64,000 nt of DNA, from the NCBI RefSeq assembly GCF_000970855.1, contig NZ_KQ034046.1:311053-375052 (forward strand). The letters are read 5' to 3'. This document shows positions 8,281 to 16,087 of the stretch, in pieces. The position numbers were made by a program, and so were the translations under genes. The notes under the pieces are model-generated. The model did no database searches. It saw only the letters and a program-made list of their open reading frames with translations, and was not told the origin of the DNA. Positions within the stretch are counted from its first letter, which is position 1; each line of letters opens with the position of its first letter. This stretch comes from Lactobacillus helsingborgensis. GTDB lineage: Bacteria > Bacillota > Bacilli > Lactobacillales > Lactobacillaceae.

Positions 8281-8312
8281 AAGCCTCGTTGATAAAATCA
8301 ACGAGGCTTTTT
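8281..8312 (+). terminator. Riboswitch-controlled terminator before ribD
   Basis: AAGCCTCGTTGAT and ATCAACGAGGCTT form a 13-bp stem with a 3-nt loop and a T run. It ends about 20 bp before the ribD start, as expected for the expression platform of the FMN riboswitch. Confidence 0.9.
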
Positions 8313-8332
8313 AATGCTTAGGAAGTGAGATA

Positions 8333-9394
8333 GTGCAAGACAAGGATTATATGCAAATGGCAGCCCAAGAAGCTGTGAAAGCAGAAGGGATGACTTGGAC
8401 TAATCCATTAGTTGGTGCGGTTTTAGTTAAAAACGAGCAAGTTTTAGCAACGGGCTATCACCACCAATATGGCAGAGAACATGCTGAAGTGAATACGTTA
8501 GCGCATTTATCTGACCCCAAAGAGGCTCAGGGAGCAACCCTGTATGTCACACTAGAGCCCTGCAGTCATTATGGCAAACAGCCACCTTGTTGCAAAAAAG
8601 TAGCCGAAGCTGGAATCAAAAGAGTAGTTATCGGTCAGGTTGATCCTCATCAAATTGTAGCAGGTAAGGGCATTAAATATTTAGAAAGTCATGGTGTTCA
8701 GACTGAGGTCATTGGTGGCACTGAAAATTTAAATGTTGCGTATAACTTTTTTTATCGACAAAAAAGACCATTTGTAACACTTAAATATGCAATGTCTATT
8801 GACGGCAAAATTAATGCTGCGGGCAAAACGAGAACGCTTTTGACTGGGGATGCAGCTCAAATAGATGTGCAAAGGTTGCGCCTGCAAAACCAAGCAATTT
8901 TAATCGGGGCCAATACCTTACGAATTGATAATCCGCTGTTAACAGTTAGAATTAAGAACTTACCACAGCCACCAATTAAGATTGTGTTAACTAGGGATGC
9001 TAATCAGCTTGATTTTTCCAGTCAGATATTTAAGACACGTGGTGAAATTTGGCTGTTAAGTACAACCAATTTGTCGCAAAAAGTAACTGAAAACGTCCAT
9101 TGCTATACTGCTGCTAATTGGACACCAACAAAAATAGTGCAATTTTTAGCTGAACATGAAATTCAGTCACTATTAGTTGAAGGTGGCAGCAACGTACAGG
9201 CTCAATTTGTAGCGGCCGGTTTGGCGGACGAGATAGTAACATACGTAGCTCCTTTAGTTTTAGGCGGCACTGGTTTACCAGCTGTGTTTGGTCAGCCTGC
9301 AGCAACAAAAAGTGACTATCAACTTTTGGATGTTAAGAGATTCAATCAAGATATCAGAATACGCGTGAGGAGAAAAGAATGTTTACAGGAATAA
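8333..9394 (+). CDS. ribD: Bifunctional riboflavin deaminase/reductase RibD
   Basis: The 353-residue enzyme deaminates and then reduces the pyrimidine intermediate of riboflavin synthesis. The N-terminal cytidine-deaminase-like domain (1-145) carries the zinc motifs HAEVNTL and TLEPCSHYGKQPPCC. The C-terminal reductase domain (146-353) has RPFVTLKYAMSIDGKI and SLLVEGGSNVQAQF. The start is GTG (8333) after AGGAAGTGAG, in frame with full family length. The 3' end overlaps ribE by 16 bp. It is the first gene of the FMN-riboswitch-controlled operon. Confidence 0.95.
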   Translation: MQDKDYMQMAAQEAVKAEGMTWTNPLVGAVLVKNEQVLATGYHHQYGREHAEVNTLAHLSDPKEAQGATLYVTLEPCSHYGKQPPCCKKVAEAGIKRVVIGQVDPHQIVAGKGIKYLESHGVQTEVIGGTENLNVAYNFFYRQKRPFVTLKYAMSIDGKINAAGKTRTLLTGDAAQIDVQRLRLQNQAILIGANTLRIDNPLLTVRIKNLPQPPIKIVLTRDANQLDFSSQIFKTRGEIWLLSTTNLSQKVTENVHCYTAANWTPTKIVQFLAEHEIQSLLVEGGSNVQAQFVAAGLADEIVTYVAPLVLGGTGLPAVFGQPAATKSDYQLLDVKRFNQDIRIRVRRKECLQE

Positions 9395-9984
9395 TTCAGG
9401 CAACAGGCACCATTACTCGTTTAGAAATTAACGCGCAACATGCCAGATTGGGCATCTGTGCTTCTGCATTAACGCCAGCAGATTTGCCATTAGGAGCAAG
9501 TATTGCCGTTAATGGTATTTGTTTGACTGTTACTGATTGGAGCGATAATGACTTTGCGGTAGACGTAATGCCGGAAACAATGAAAAGGACTAATCTAGGC
9601 CATTTACAAAAAGGTAGTTTGGTAAATTTAGAGCCCGCACTAGCACTGAACGGCAAACTAGATGGTCATATTGTTGCGGGTCATGTTGATACCACAGCTG
9701 AACTGGTAATAAGAAACGAAAATGAGAATTCCATAGAATTAGAATTCGCAGTACCACATAAGTATGCTCCCTTTATTGTTGAAAAAGGGTCGATCGCTAT
9801 TGACGGCATCAGTTTAACCGTCACGATGGCAGAGAATGATCATTTTGGCGTAAGTTTAATTCCTTATACCATTCAAAATACTACGCTTGCACATTATCAG
9901 GTCGGTGATAAAGCAAATATTGAAGTGGATATGATTGGTCGCTACGCAGTTAAGCAGATTCAGGCTTGGAAAAAAGAATTTTGA
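9379..9984 (+). CDS. ribE: Riboflavin synthase alpha subunit RibE
   Basis: This 201-residue enzyme dismutates 6,7-dimethyl-8-ribityllumazine into riboflavin. It starts with the hallmark MFTGIIQATG and contains the two lumazine-binding repeats (about 1-95 and 96-190). They carry matching motifs: VNGICLTV in the first and DGISLTVT in the second, and GHVDTTA. Length is typical. It overlaps the end of ribD, with RBS GAGGAGAAAA inside ribD, and its stop overlaps the upstream candidate start of ribBA, so the genes are translationally coupled. Some organisms name this gene ribB or ribC. Confidence 0.95.
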   Translation: MFTGIIQATGTITRLEINAQHARLGICASALTPADLPLGASIAVNGICLTVTDWSDNDFAVDVMPETMKRTNLGHLQKGSLVNLEPALALNGKLDGHIVAGHVDTTAELVIRNENENSIELEFAVPHKYAPFIVEKGSIAIDGISLTVTMAENDHFGVSLIPYTIQNTTLAHYQVGDKANIEVDMIGRYAVKQIQAWKKEF

Positions 9985-9995
9985 TGGAGAAAAAA

Positions 9996-11222
9996 ATGAC
10001 AGAACAATTGAATAAAAAAATACAAAAAGTATTACAGCATATGTTAAAAGGTGGATTAGTTATTGTCGCTGATTCGCCTCAACGTGAGTCTGAAGGGGAT
10101 ATGATTGGCTTAGCAGAGAAGGTTACACCGCAAGCGGTTAATATGATGATTACTAAGGCTCGTGGATTATTATGCGTACCAATGAGCAAAGCGTATGCCG
10201 ACCGTCTGCAATTAAAACCAATTGAAACTGGCTCGAACGATACTTTTGGCACGGCTTTTACTCTTAGTGTTGACTCCACTGAAACTACTACGGGAATTTC
10301 AGCTTTTGATCGTGCGAAAACAATTAAAAAGTTAGCGGATCCTAATAGTCAATGGGCTGATTTTTATCATCCTGGTCATGTTTTCCCGTTAGTAGCTAAA
10401 GAAGGTGGCGTGCTGGAACGGACCGGTCATACAGAAGCAGCCTTAGATTTGGCAAGACTAGCTGGCGTTGCTCCTGTTGGCTTTATCTGTGAATGTATTA
10501 AAAAAGATGGAACAATGGCCAGACGCAAAGACTTGAAAGCTTTAGCAGAAGGACTTGGCATACCTTATTTGACCATTGAGGAGTTAATTGAGTACCGTAA
10601 AAATCAGGAAAACAAAGATTTGGGGATTGAATCTTTTACTAAGGTTGACTTTCCTACAAAATATGGTCACTTCCAGCTTGAAGGTTTCAGAGATACAAAG
10701 CACCCTGAAAAGCAGCCAACTTTATTGATTAGCAAAGGTGAAGTTAAAAAAGGTGACCCGCTTTTATTGCGGCTTCACAGTGAATGCTTAACGGGAGATG
10801 TGTTTGGTTCTAAGCGTTGTGATTGTGGCGCTCAACTTGCCGCAGCATTAACTAAAATTGAAGAAAATGGTTCAGGAGCAGTTTTATACTTGCGTCAAGA
10901 AGGTCGGGGAATTGGTCTTGAGAATAAATTACGTGCTTATAAGCTGCAAGATGAGGGTATGAATACAGTAGAAGCTAATCAACATCTTGGACTGCCGGTT
11001 GATGCTCGCCGCTACAATGTTGCTGCTGAAATTTTAAGACAAAAAGGCGTTAGCGAAGTTAAATTAATGACTAATAACCCGGATAAAGTAGCGCAATTAG
11101 AAAACTATGGCATCAAAGTTACTGAACGCATTCCAGTTGAAGTGGGCATGACTGAAGAAAATAAAAAATATTTGGCGACTAAAAAACATGAAATGAATCA
11201 TATTTTAAATGAGGTGGATTAA
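9996..11222 (+). CDS. ribBA: Bifunctional DHBP synthase / GTP cyclohydrolase II RibBA
   Basis: The N-terminal half (to about residue 200) is 3,4-dihydroxy-2-butanone-4-phosphate synthase, with the acidic site RESEGDMIG and GHVFPLVAKEGGVLERTGHT. The C-terminal half is GTP cyclohydrolase II, with the zinc cysteines in HSECLTGDVFGSKRCDCG and the LRQEGRGIGL and MTNNPDK motifs. Together they make both precursors of riboflavin. I prefer ATG 9996 (408 residues), because GGAG sits seven bases before it. In-frame upstream starts at 9966 (TTG) and 9984 (ATG) would overlap ribE. The next gene begins two bases after the stop. Confidence 0.93.
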   Translation: MTEQLNKKIQKVLQHMLKGGLVIVADSPQRESEGDMIGLAEKVTPQAVNMMITKARGLLCVPMSKAYADRLQLKPIETGSNDTFGTAFTLSVDSTETTTGISAFDRAKTIKKLADPNSQWADFYHPGHVFPLVAKEGGVLERTGHTEAALDLARLAGVAPVGFICECIKKDGTMARRKDLKALAEGLGIPYLTIEELIEYRKNQENKDLGIESFTKVDFPTKYGHFQLEGFRDTKHPEKQPTLLISKGEVKKGDPLLLRLHSECLTGDVFGSKRCDCGAQLAAALTKIEENGSGAVLYLRQEGRGIGLENKLRAYKLQDEGMNTVEANQHLGLPVDARRYNVAAEILRQKGVSEVKLMTNNPDKVAQLENYGIKVTERIPVEVGMTEENKKYLATKKHEMNHILNEVD

Positions 11223-11224
11223 TT

Positions 11225-11698
11225 ATGAAAGAAATTAACGGAAACATTGCTCAAGGACAAGATAAAAAGATTGGGATTGTTGTTGCTCAGTTTAATGGTG
11301 TGGTCACAGACCGTTTGCTTTCTGGAGCAGTGTCACAATTAAAAAAATCGGGCGTGAAAGATGAAAATATTGTGATTGTGAGAGTACCGGGTGCCTTTGA
11401 AATTGCTCGTACAGTCAACTGCCTAGCAAAAAGTGGCCAAGTCGATGGCATTATTGCTCTAGGCGCAGTAATTCGGGGCGAAACTGCTCACTTTACCTAT
11501 GTTTGTGAAGGCACTACGTCGCAGTTGGCAGCAGCATCAGCTAACGGAAAAGTACCAGTGATGTTTGGCGTGTTAATGACTGATACAGTTGCACAAGCAA
11601 CTGATCGTGCCGGTGGTAAGTCAGGCAATAAAGGTGCAGAATGTGCGACGGATGTGTTAGAGGTTTTAAATATAGAAGAACAAATTAAACAATTATAA
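11225..11698 (+). CDS. ribH: 6,7-dimethyl-8-ribityllumazine synthase RibH
   Basis: This 157-residue enzyme condenses the two riboflavin precursors and usually assembles into 60-mers. Signature motifs are VAQFNGVVTDRLL, VPGAFEIARTVNCLA, GAVIRGETAHFTYVCE and the C-terminal MTDTVAQATDRAGGKSGNKG. It is the last gene of the operon, starts two bases after ribBA with RBS GAGGTGG, and is followed by a strong terminator. This completes an intact riboflavin pathway, lacking only the phosphatase, which is normally unlinked. Confidence 0.96.
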   Translation: MKEINGNIAQGQDKKIGIVVAQFNGVVTDRLLSGAVSQLKKSGVKDENIVIVRVPGAFEIARTVNCLAKSGQVDGIIALGAVIRGETAHFTYVCEGTTSQLAAASANGKVPVMFGVLMTDTVAQATDRAGGKSGNKGAECATDVLEVLNIEEQIKQL

Positions 11699-11730
11699 TT
11701 ACTACATTTAATCACTGTTAATAATGACTA

Positions 11731-11776
11731 GAAAACAAGTCGTTTCTATTCTCAGAAACGACTTGTTTTCTTTTTA
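11731..11776 (+). terminator. Terminator of the riboflavin operon
   Basis: GAAAACAAGTCGTTTCT pairs with AGAAACGACTTGTTTTC around a short loop and is followed by a T run. It lies 33 bp after ribH. Confidence 0.9.
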
Positions 11777-11903
11777 ATTAATAAATATGTGATTATCAAT
11801 TATATATTATATAAAAGCTATTAATGTTATTTTATATCTTGAATTTTACTGTAGTATTTTAATTTATTTATCATTATTTTAGTAAAAATAATTTATAATA
11901 AGC

Positions 11904-11932
11904 TTGCTTTGTTATTGTTTAATATATATACT
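11904..11932 (+). promoter_or_regulatory. Promoter of the surface-protein gene
   Basis: TTGCTT (11904-11909) and TATACT (11927-11932) are 17 bp apart, 63 bp before the adhesin start. The surrounding 11780-11990 stretch is very AT-rich and holds no gene. Confidence 0.55.
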
Positions 11933-11995
11933 GAAGATGTGATAGTATACATACTTTTTTAGACAAAATAGTTCGATTTATGATAGAGGTAAGAA

Positions 11996-14539
11996 ATGAA
12001 TAAAGGATTAGATCACAATAAGCGGACTGGAGCACTGCTTTTTAGCAGTTTAACGGCAGCTGCGCTTGGTTTGATGAGTTTGAATACTAATGTCGTAAAG
12101 GCTGATAGCAATTCAGGAACACAAGACACTGCACGAAGCTTTAATAAGAATGATAATGATAGTCGTGTTAAAACTCGAGTAGCAAACAATACTGTATCTC
12201 AAGTAAATAATCAGGTCGTTACTACTAATAATGCGAATACCACTGCACCAGAAGGAAATGCTAATGGTACTACAGATAATGCAGATGAAACTCAAAATGG
12301 GAGTGTAGACTCACCGCAGGGCAACAATAAAGATTCCAACTCTCAAACTTCTGCTGGTAATGATCAACCAGAAACAGACATCACTAAGAATGAAAACAAC
12401 ATTAGTACAAAAACTATTAAAACAGGTAAGTGGGGTAATGCTGACGTAAGGTACGATAGTGATACTAACGTATTAACTGTGAGTGGGAGTCATGATAAGG
12501 ATAATCCGACTATTGTAAGTAATGCTGGTCTCGTAGCTGGATTTCTAGGTCAAGATGGACCAGACCCTGAGTGTACGCATGTAAAAAAGGTAAACTTTGA
12601 CGGCTACTTTAAAGTTGTCGGCGATGTTAAGTCAGTTTTTATTCGTCTTAGAGGCCTAACTGATATTGAAGGTTTAGAAAACGTTGATACTTCGGAAGCA
12701 ACCACCATGTATGCCTGGTTTAGTCAATGCAGTAGTCTTAAACATGTAGATCTTTCTCATTTTAAAACCTCAAATGTTAAAAATATGTATTGTATGTTTG
12801 ACCGCTGTACCAATCTTGAAGATCTTGACCTAAGTAAATTTGATACTTCCCAAGTCAAAGATATGTCATATATGTTTGCTGGTTGCAAAAGTCTCAAAGA
12901 ATTAGATTTGCAGAATTTTAATACTTCCCAAGTCACAAATATGTCATGGATGTTTGCAGGGTGTGAGAGTCTTGAAAAATTAAATGTTACTAGCTTCAAT
13001 ACCACTAATGTTAAAGACATGTCATATATGTTTAATCACTGTGCAAGTTTGACTAACATTGATGTACACAGTTTTGATACTAAAAATGTTGAAAACATGA
13101 CGTCAATGTTTAGTATGTATTATAAATACTCTAGCGATACGAGTTCAGTATTCGGTTGGGATTCCAGCCTTGTCTCACTTGATCTTTCTAACTTTAATAC
13201 TAGTAAAGTTACGGATATGTCATTTATGTTCATGAAATGTACAAAGCTAAAAGACCTAAACATTTCTAGCTTTGACACCTCTCAAGTTACAACTATGAAT
13301 AGTATGTTTCAAGGATGTAATAAATTAACATACTTAGACCTGCGCAACTTTGATACTGCAAATGTTGTAGATATGTCATACATGTTTCGTGATACGAATA
13401 GTTTAATCGGTTTAAATTTGTCAAGTTTCAATACTTCTAAAGTAAAAAGCATGAGTCAAATGTTCTATCTCTACGCTAATCCTAAAGTAGATGGTAAATA
13501 TCCTAAACTTTCGAACTTAAGAACCCTAGACATCAGCAATTTTGATATGAGTAGTAATGGTAACACCTTTGATATGCTGAAAGGGCACCAAAACCTGCTA
13601 GTTTTGAAACTGGGAAAAGGAAACAAACTCGTTTCAATTATGGGTCTTGATACACCAGGAACTTGGTTAAATGTTGGAAAGAAAACAATGCAGGATCCTG
13701 AAGGCTCAGAAAAATGGTCATCAGATCAACTGATAAACAATTGGAAAGATGGTGCAAAAGATGAAACGTACGTGCGTGAAACTACAATAACAGCACACTA
13801 TCAAGATGAAGAGGGCAAGAAGCTTGCAGATGATGAGACCTACACTGGCACATACGGCACTCCTTATGAAGCTAAAGTCAAAGAAATTCCTGGTTATGTT
13901 TTAACGGCTATGCCGAAAAATGCTAAAGGACTGATAGGCGAAAACGTAGATGATATTATGTTTATTTATCAAAAACCTACAAATAACGGTAAAACGCCTA
14001 TTAAGGCCGCTGATGTAACGGTTCATTATGAAGATGAAAACGGTAATCAAATCGCTCCTAATGTTATTTTAAGCGGTAATGTTGGTGACGGCTATCAAAC
14101 TGAAACAAAAACTATTTCCGGTTATACGTTAAAGACCAGACCTAATAACGCTACAGGTTTCTTTACCAGCCAACCTCAGGACGTGGTTTACGTTTACACG
14201 AAGAATGATCAAAGTGCTAAGGAACCGGGAAAAGAACCAGGACAGGAACCAAGCGACAATGACAATAGTCATAATTCTAGCGGTAATTCAAAGCCGAATA
14301 AGAATAAGAAGGGACCACATAAGACTAATAAAAAGGCAACTAAAGAAAGCAAGTCTACCAGTAAGCCAAATAACGCTCGTGAACAACTAAGTAAGTCTAC
14401 TGGTGCAAGTAAAAAGACCAGAACTTTGGCTCAGACAGGTTCAGATAGAAAATCTCAAGTAGGTATGCTTCTCATAGGCGCTTCAGCACTAATTTTGAGT
14501 CTTTTAGGTGCGGAGATTGAACGCAGAAGAAAAGAATAA
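11996..14539 (+). CDS. LAQTG-anchored surface protein with BspA-type repeats and MucBP domains
   Basis: The 847-residue protein starts with a signal peptide (about residues 1-36, cleavage near VKADS) and an Asn/Thr/Gln-rich linker to about 135. About ten BspA-like (DUF285) leucine-rich repeats occupy residues 220-530, with the recurring pattern DMSYMF..C..L..LDLS.F.TS.V. Two MucBP-type repeats follow (TITAHYQDEEGKKLA... and DVTVHYEDENGNQIA...). A Lys/Ser/Asn-rich wall-spanning stretch and a sorting signal (LAQTGSDRK, hydrophobic segment, ERRRKE) end the protein. Sortase should attach it to peptidoglycan, where it probably binds mucin or other host or community surfaces. It is monocistronic, with RBS GAGG, its own promoter and a terminator. 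Confidence 0.9.
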   Translation: MNKGLDHNKRTGALLFSSLTAAALGLMSLNTNVVKADSNSGTQDTARSFNKNDNDSRVKTRVANNTVSQVNNQVVTTNNANTTAPEGNANGTTDNADETQNGSVDSPQGNNKDSNSQTSAGNDQPETDITKNENNISTKTIKTGKWGNADVRYDSDTNVLTVSGSHDKDNPTIVSNAGLVAGFLGQDGPDPECTHVKKVNFDGYFKVVGDVKSVFIRLRGLTDIEGLENVDTSEATTMYAWFSQCSSLKHVDLSHFKTSNVKNMYCMFDRCTNLEDLDLSKFDTSQVKDMSYMFAGCKSLKELDLQNFNTSQVTNMSWMFAGCESLEKLNVTSFNTTNVKDMSYMFNHCASLTNIDVHSFDTKNVENMTSMFSMYYKYSSDTSSVFGWDSSLVSLDLSNFNTSKVTDMSFMFMKCTKLKDLNISSFDTSQVTTMNSMFQGCNKLTYLDLRNFDTANVVDMSYMFRDTNSLIGLNLSSFNTSKVKSMSQMFYLYANPKVDGKYPKLSNLRTLDISNFDMSSNGNTFDMLKGHQNLLVLKLGKGNKLVSIMGLDTPGTWLNVGKKTMQDPEGSEKWSSDQLINNWKDGAKDETYVRETTITAHYQDEEGKKLADDETYTGTYGTPYEAKVKEIPGYVLTAMPKNAKGLIGENVDDIMFIYQKPTNNGKTPIKAADVTVHYEDENGNQIAPNVILSGNVGDGYQTETKTISGYTLKTRPNNATGFFTSQPQDVVYVYTKNDQSAKEPGKEPGQEPSDNDNSHNSSGNSKPNKNKKGPHKTNKKATKESKSTSKPNNAREQLSKSTGASKKTRTLAQTGSDRKSQVGMLLIGASALILSLLGAEIERRRKE

Positions 14540-14576
14540 TAACTGTTTGAAGCATATTAATTTAAAAAGTTAACTT

Positions 14577-14613
14577 AAATCAATCATTTCTATTACGAGA
14601 AATGGTTGATTTT
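14577..14613. terminator. Terminator after the surface-protein gene
   Basis: AAATCAATCATTTCT pairs with AGAAATGGTTGATTT (one G-T pair) around ATTACG, with seven T residues on the plus strand. It lies between the convergent adhesin and MFS genes and may serve both. Confidence 0.85.
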
Positions 14614-14625
14614 TTTGACCAATTT

Positions 14626-15819
14626 TTAATTGATCATTTCTTGGCGGTACCGCTGCACATTATTGCCAAGAAGGCTAAAAACAAGTAAAAGGGCAATTCC
14701 TGCAGCAAGTAAAGTAAGAGCTGGTTGGTGGCAAGCATTGGCGATTGCAGATATTCCGACAGTAAAAAAGATATTCAAGAGAGCACTCCCCAGCTGCAAG
14801 AAACTTGATTGGGAAGACTGCACCTCTTTACCGGTTCTTTTAATTCTAGTTTTATTGCACCAATTAGCGATTGGTAAAGTTTCGCCATATATCAGTACAG
14901 TAATAACAGTCATAGTAACGATTGTTTGGTTTAAAAAGAAAATTCCTAAAGCCAGCGTGGTAATAAATACTAAAGCACTAAGTAACCAAAATGTATTATC
15001 AAAGCGAATAAGAATAGCACCTAAGAAAAGACCACTGATAACGGCAACTAGTAGCCAGTAAACGTGACTATAATTAGGATCAATCGCTTTCCAAAAATAG
15101 ATCATCAATCCGTTAAATACTGCTTGGAGAGCACTGGTAAAAATGGCAATAATAACTGAGGCGCGTAAGCCTTTGTTAGCAGCTATTTTGTGCCAAACTG
15201 TCACGAGATGGGTTAAGGTTTTAAAACTATTTTGATTTTTAGTAAAGTGGTTCTGGTGTAAAGCATTAGAGAGAAAGATATTTATAAAAAAGCCGCCGCT
15301 TGCTACCAAGAGGAAAGACAAATAGTTGCGGGTAGTAAAAATTAAAACTGCCATCGCTGCCACACTGGCAATATTACCGATCAGACCAGCAATGGAATTA
15401 TGGTTAATAGTTGGCTCCAGTGCATTATCAGTCAGAAGTGACTTTAAATTCCCAGTGAAAGATAACCCTTCTACTAAGCTAAACATTGTTATACAAAGGT
15501 CAACCATAATGTATAAGGGTACAAAGTATTTTTGTGGAAAAGTAAAAGGGAGTAATAAAAATAAACTCAGTAAAATATACATCCAGATAAGCATGCGTCT
15601 CTTATCAGTGTTATCAAGCTTGGAACCAATAAATAAGACACTCACAATAAGTGCTAATGAACTGATACTTGAGATCAAGCCGTTAATAACGATATTATCT
15701 GAATATTCACGGATAATTAGTGAACCGCCAATTCCAACCAAGATGCTGCTAAAATTCGTCAAAAAATTGATTAAAGGTAATAATATTTGATTACGGCTGA
15801 GAAAGTTATTATTATTCAA
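14626..15819 (-). CDS. MFS family transporter
   Basis: This polytopic membrane protein of about 397 residues has around twelve hydrophobic helices and an MFS-like cytoplasmic loop after the second helix (GSKLDNTDKRRMLIW). It resembles macrolide/lactococcin-type exporters of the MFS set found in lactic acid bacteria; the substrate is unknown. The open frame continues upstream through the promoter region. However, the hydrophobic domain starts after LNNNNFLSRNQ, and GAAAGG precedes a TTG at 15819 (GTG at 15828 is the alternative), so I use the short form. The leader contains a terminator-like hairpin (15893-15927), so expression may be attenuated. It diverges from the mannitol operon. Confidence 0.75.
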   Translation of the reverse strand: MNNNNFLSRNQILLPLINFLTNFSSILVGIGGSLIIREYSDNIVINGLISSISSLALIVSVLFIGSKLDNTDKRRMLIWMYILLSLFLLLPFTFPQKYFVPLYIMVDLCITMFSLVEGLSFTGNLKSLLTDNALEPTINHNSIAGLIGNIASVAAMAVLIFTTRNYLSFLLVASGGFFINIFLSNALHQNHFTKNQNSFKTLTHLVTVWHKIAANKGLRASVIIAIFTSALQAVFNGLMIYFWKAIDPNYSHVYWLLVAVISGLFLGAILIRFDNTFWLLSALVFITTLALGIFFLNQTIVTMTVITVLIYGETLPIANWCNKTRIKRTGKEVQSSQSSFLQLGSALLNIFFTVGISAIANACHQPALTLLAAGIALLLVFSLLGNNVQRYRQEMIN

Positions 15820-15892
15820 TTTTGCCACGCCTTTCGTTTGCTGTAATGAGAAGCGTACCATGTAGCAATTTTTCTGGCACCAAAAGTAACAC

Positions 15893-15927
15893 AAAAGACC
15901 GTTTTCTTTGCGTAAAACGGTCTTTTT
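15893..15927. terminator. Hairpin in the leader of the MFS gene
   Basis: GACCGTTTT and AAAACGGTC form a perfect 9-bp stem around a 7-8 base loop. Six T residues follow on the plus strand and four on the minus strand. It lies about 75 bp upstream of the MFS start, within its presumed leader. It could end transcription in either direction or act as an attenuator. Confidence 0.6.
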
Positions 15928-16029
15928 TAATATACAAATTCGTAAATCAAAAATTTGTTTTTTCACTAAATAAAACTTACTTAATTCGTTTTGACAATTT
16001 ACTACTGCCAAAAGTGCCACTAGATTTCC

Positions 16030-16058
16030 TTGTAAGCGTATACAAGCTCCCATAGAAT
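16030..16058 (+). promoter_or_regulatory. Mannitol operon promoter with palindromic cre site
   Basis: TTGTAA (16030-16035) and TAGAAT (16053-16058) are 17 bp apart. The site TGTAAGCGTATACA (16031-16044) fits the CcpA cre consensus throughout and overlaps the -35 box, predicting carbon catabolite repression of mtlA-mtlF-mtlD. Confidence 0.8.
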
Positions 16059-16087
16059 TAATATAGATAGATTTAAAGAGGAGGAAA

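Noticed and set aside
8053-8301. 82-residue minus-strand frame over the riboswitch
   Set aside because: It covers the FMN riboswitch and its terminator, which fully explain the sequence.
14626-16053. 475-residue form of the MFS transporter
   Set aside because: The extra N-terminal part runs through the divergent promoter, the cre site and a hairpin, and has no membrane or MFS features.
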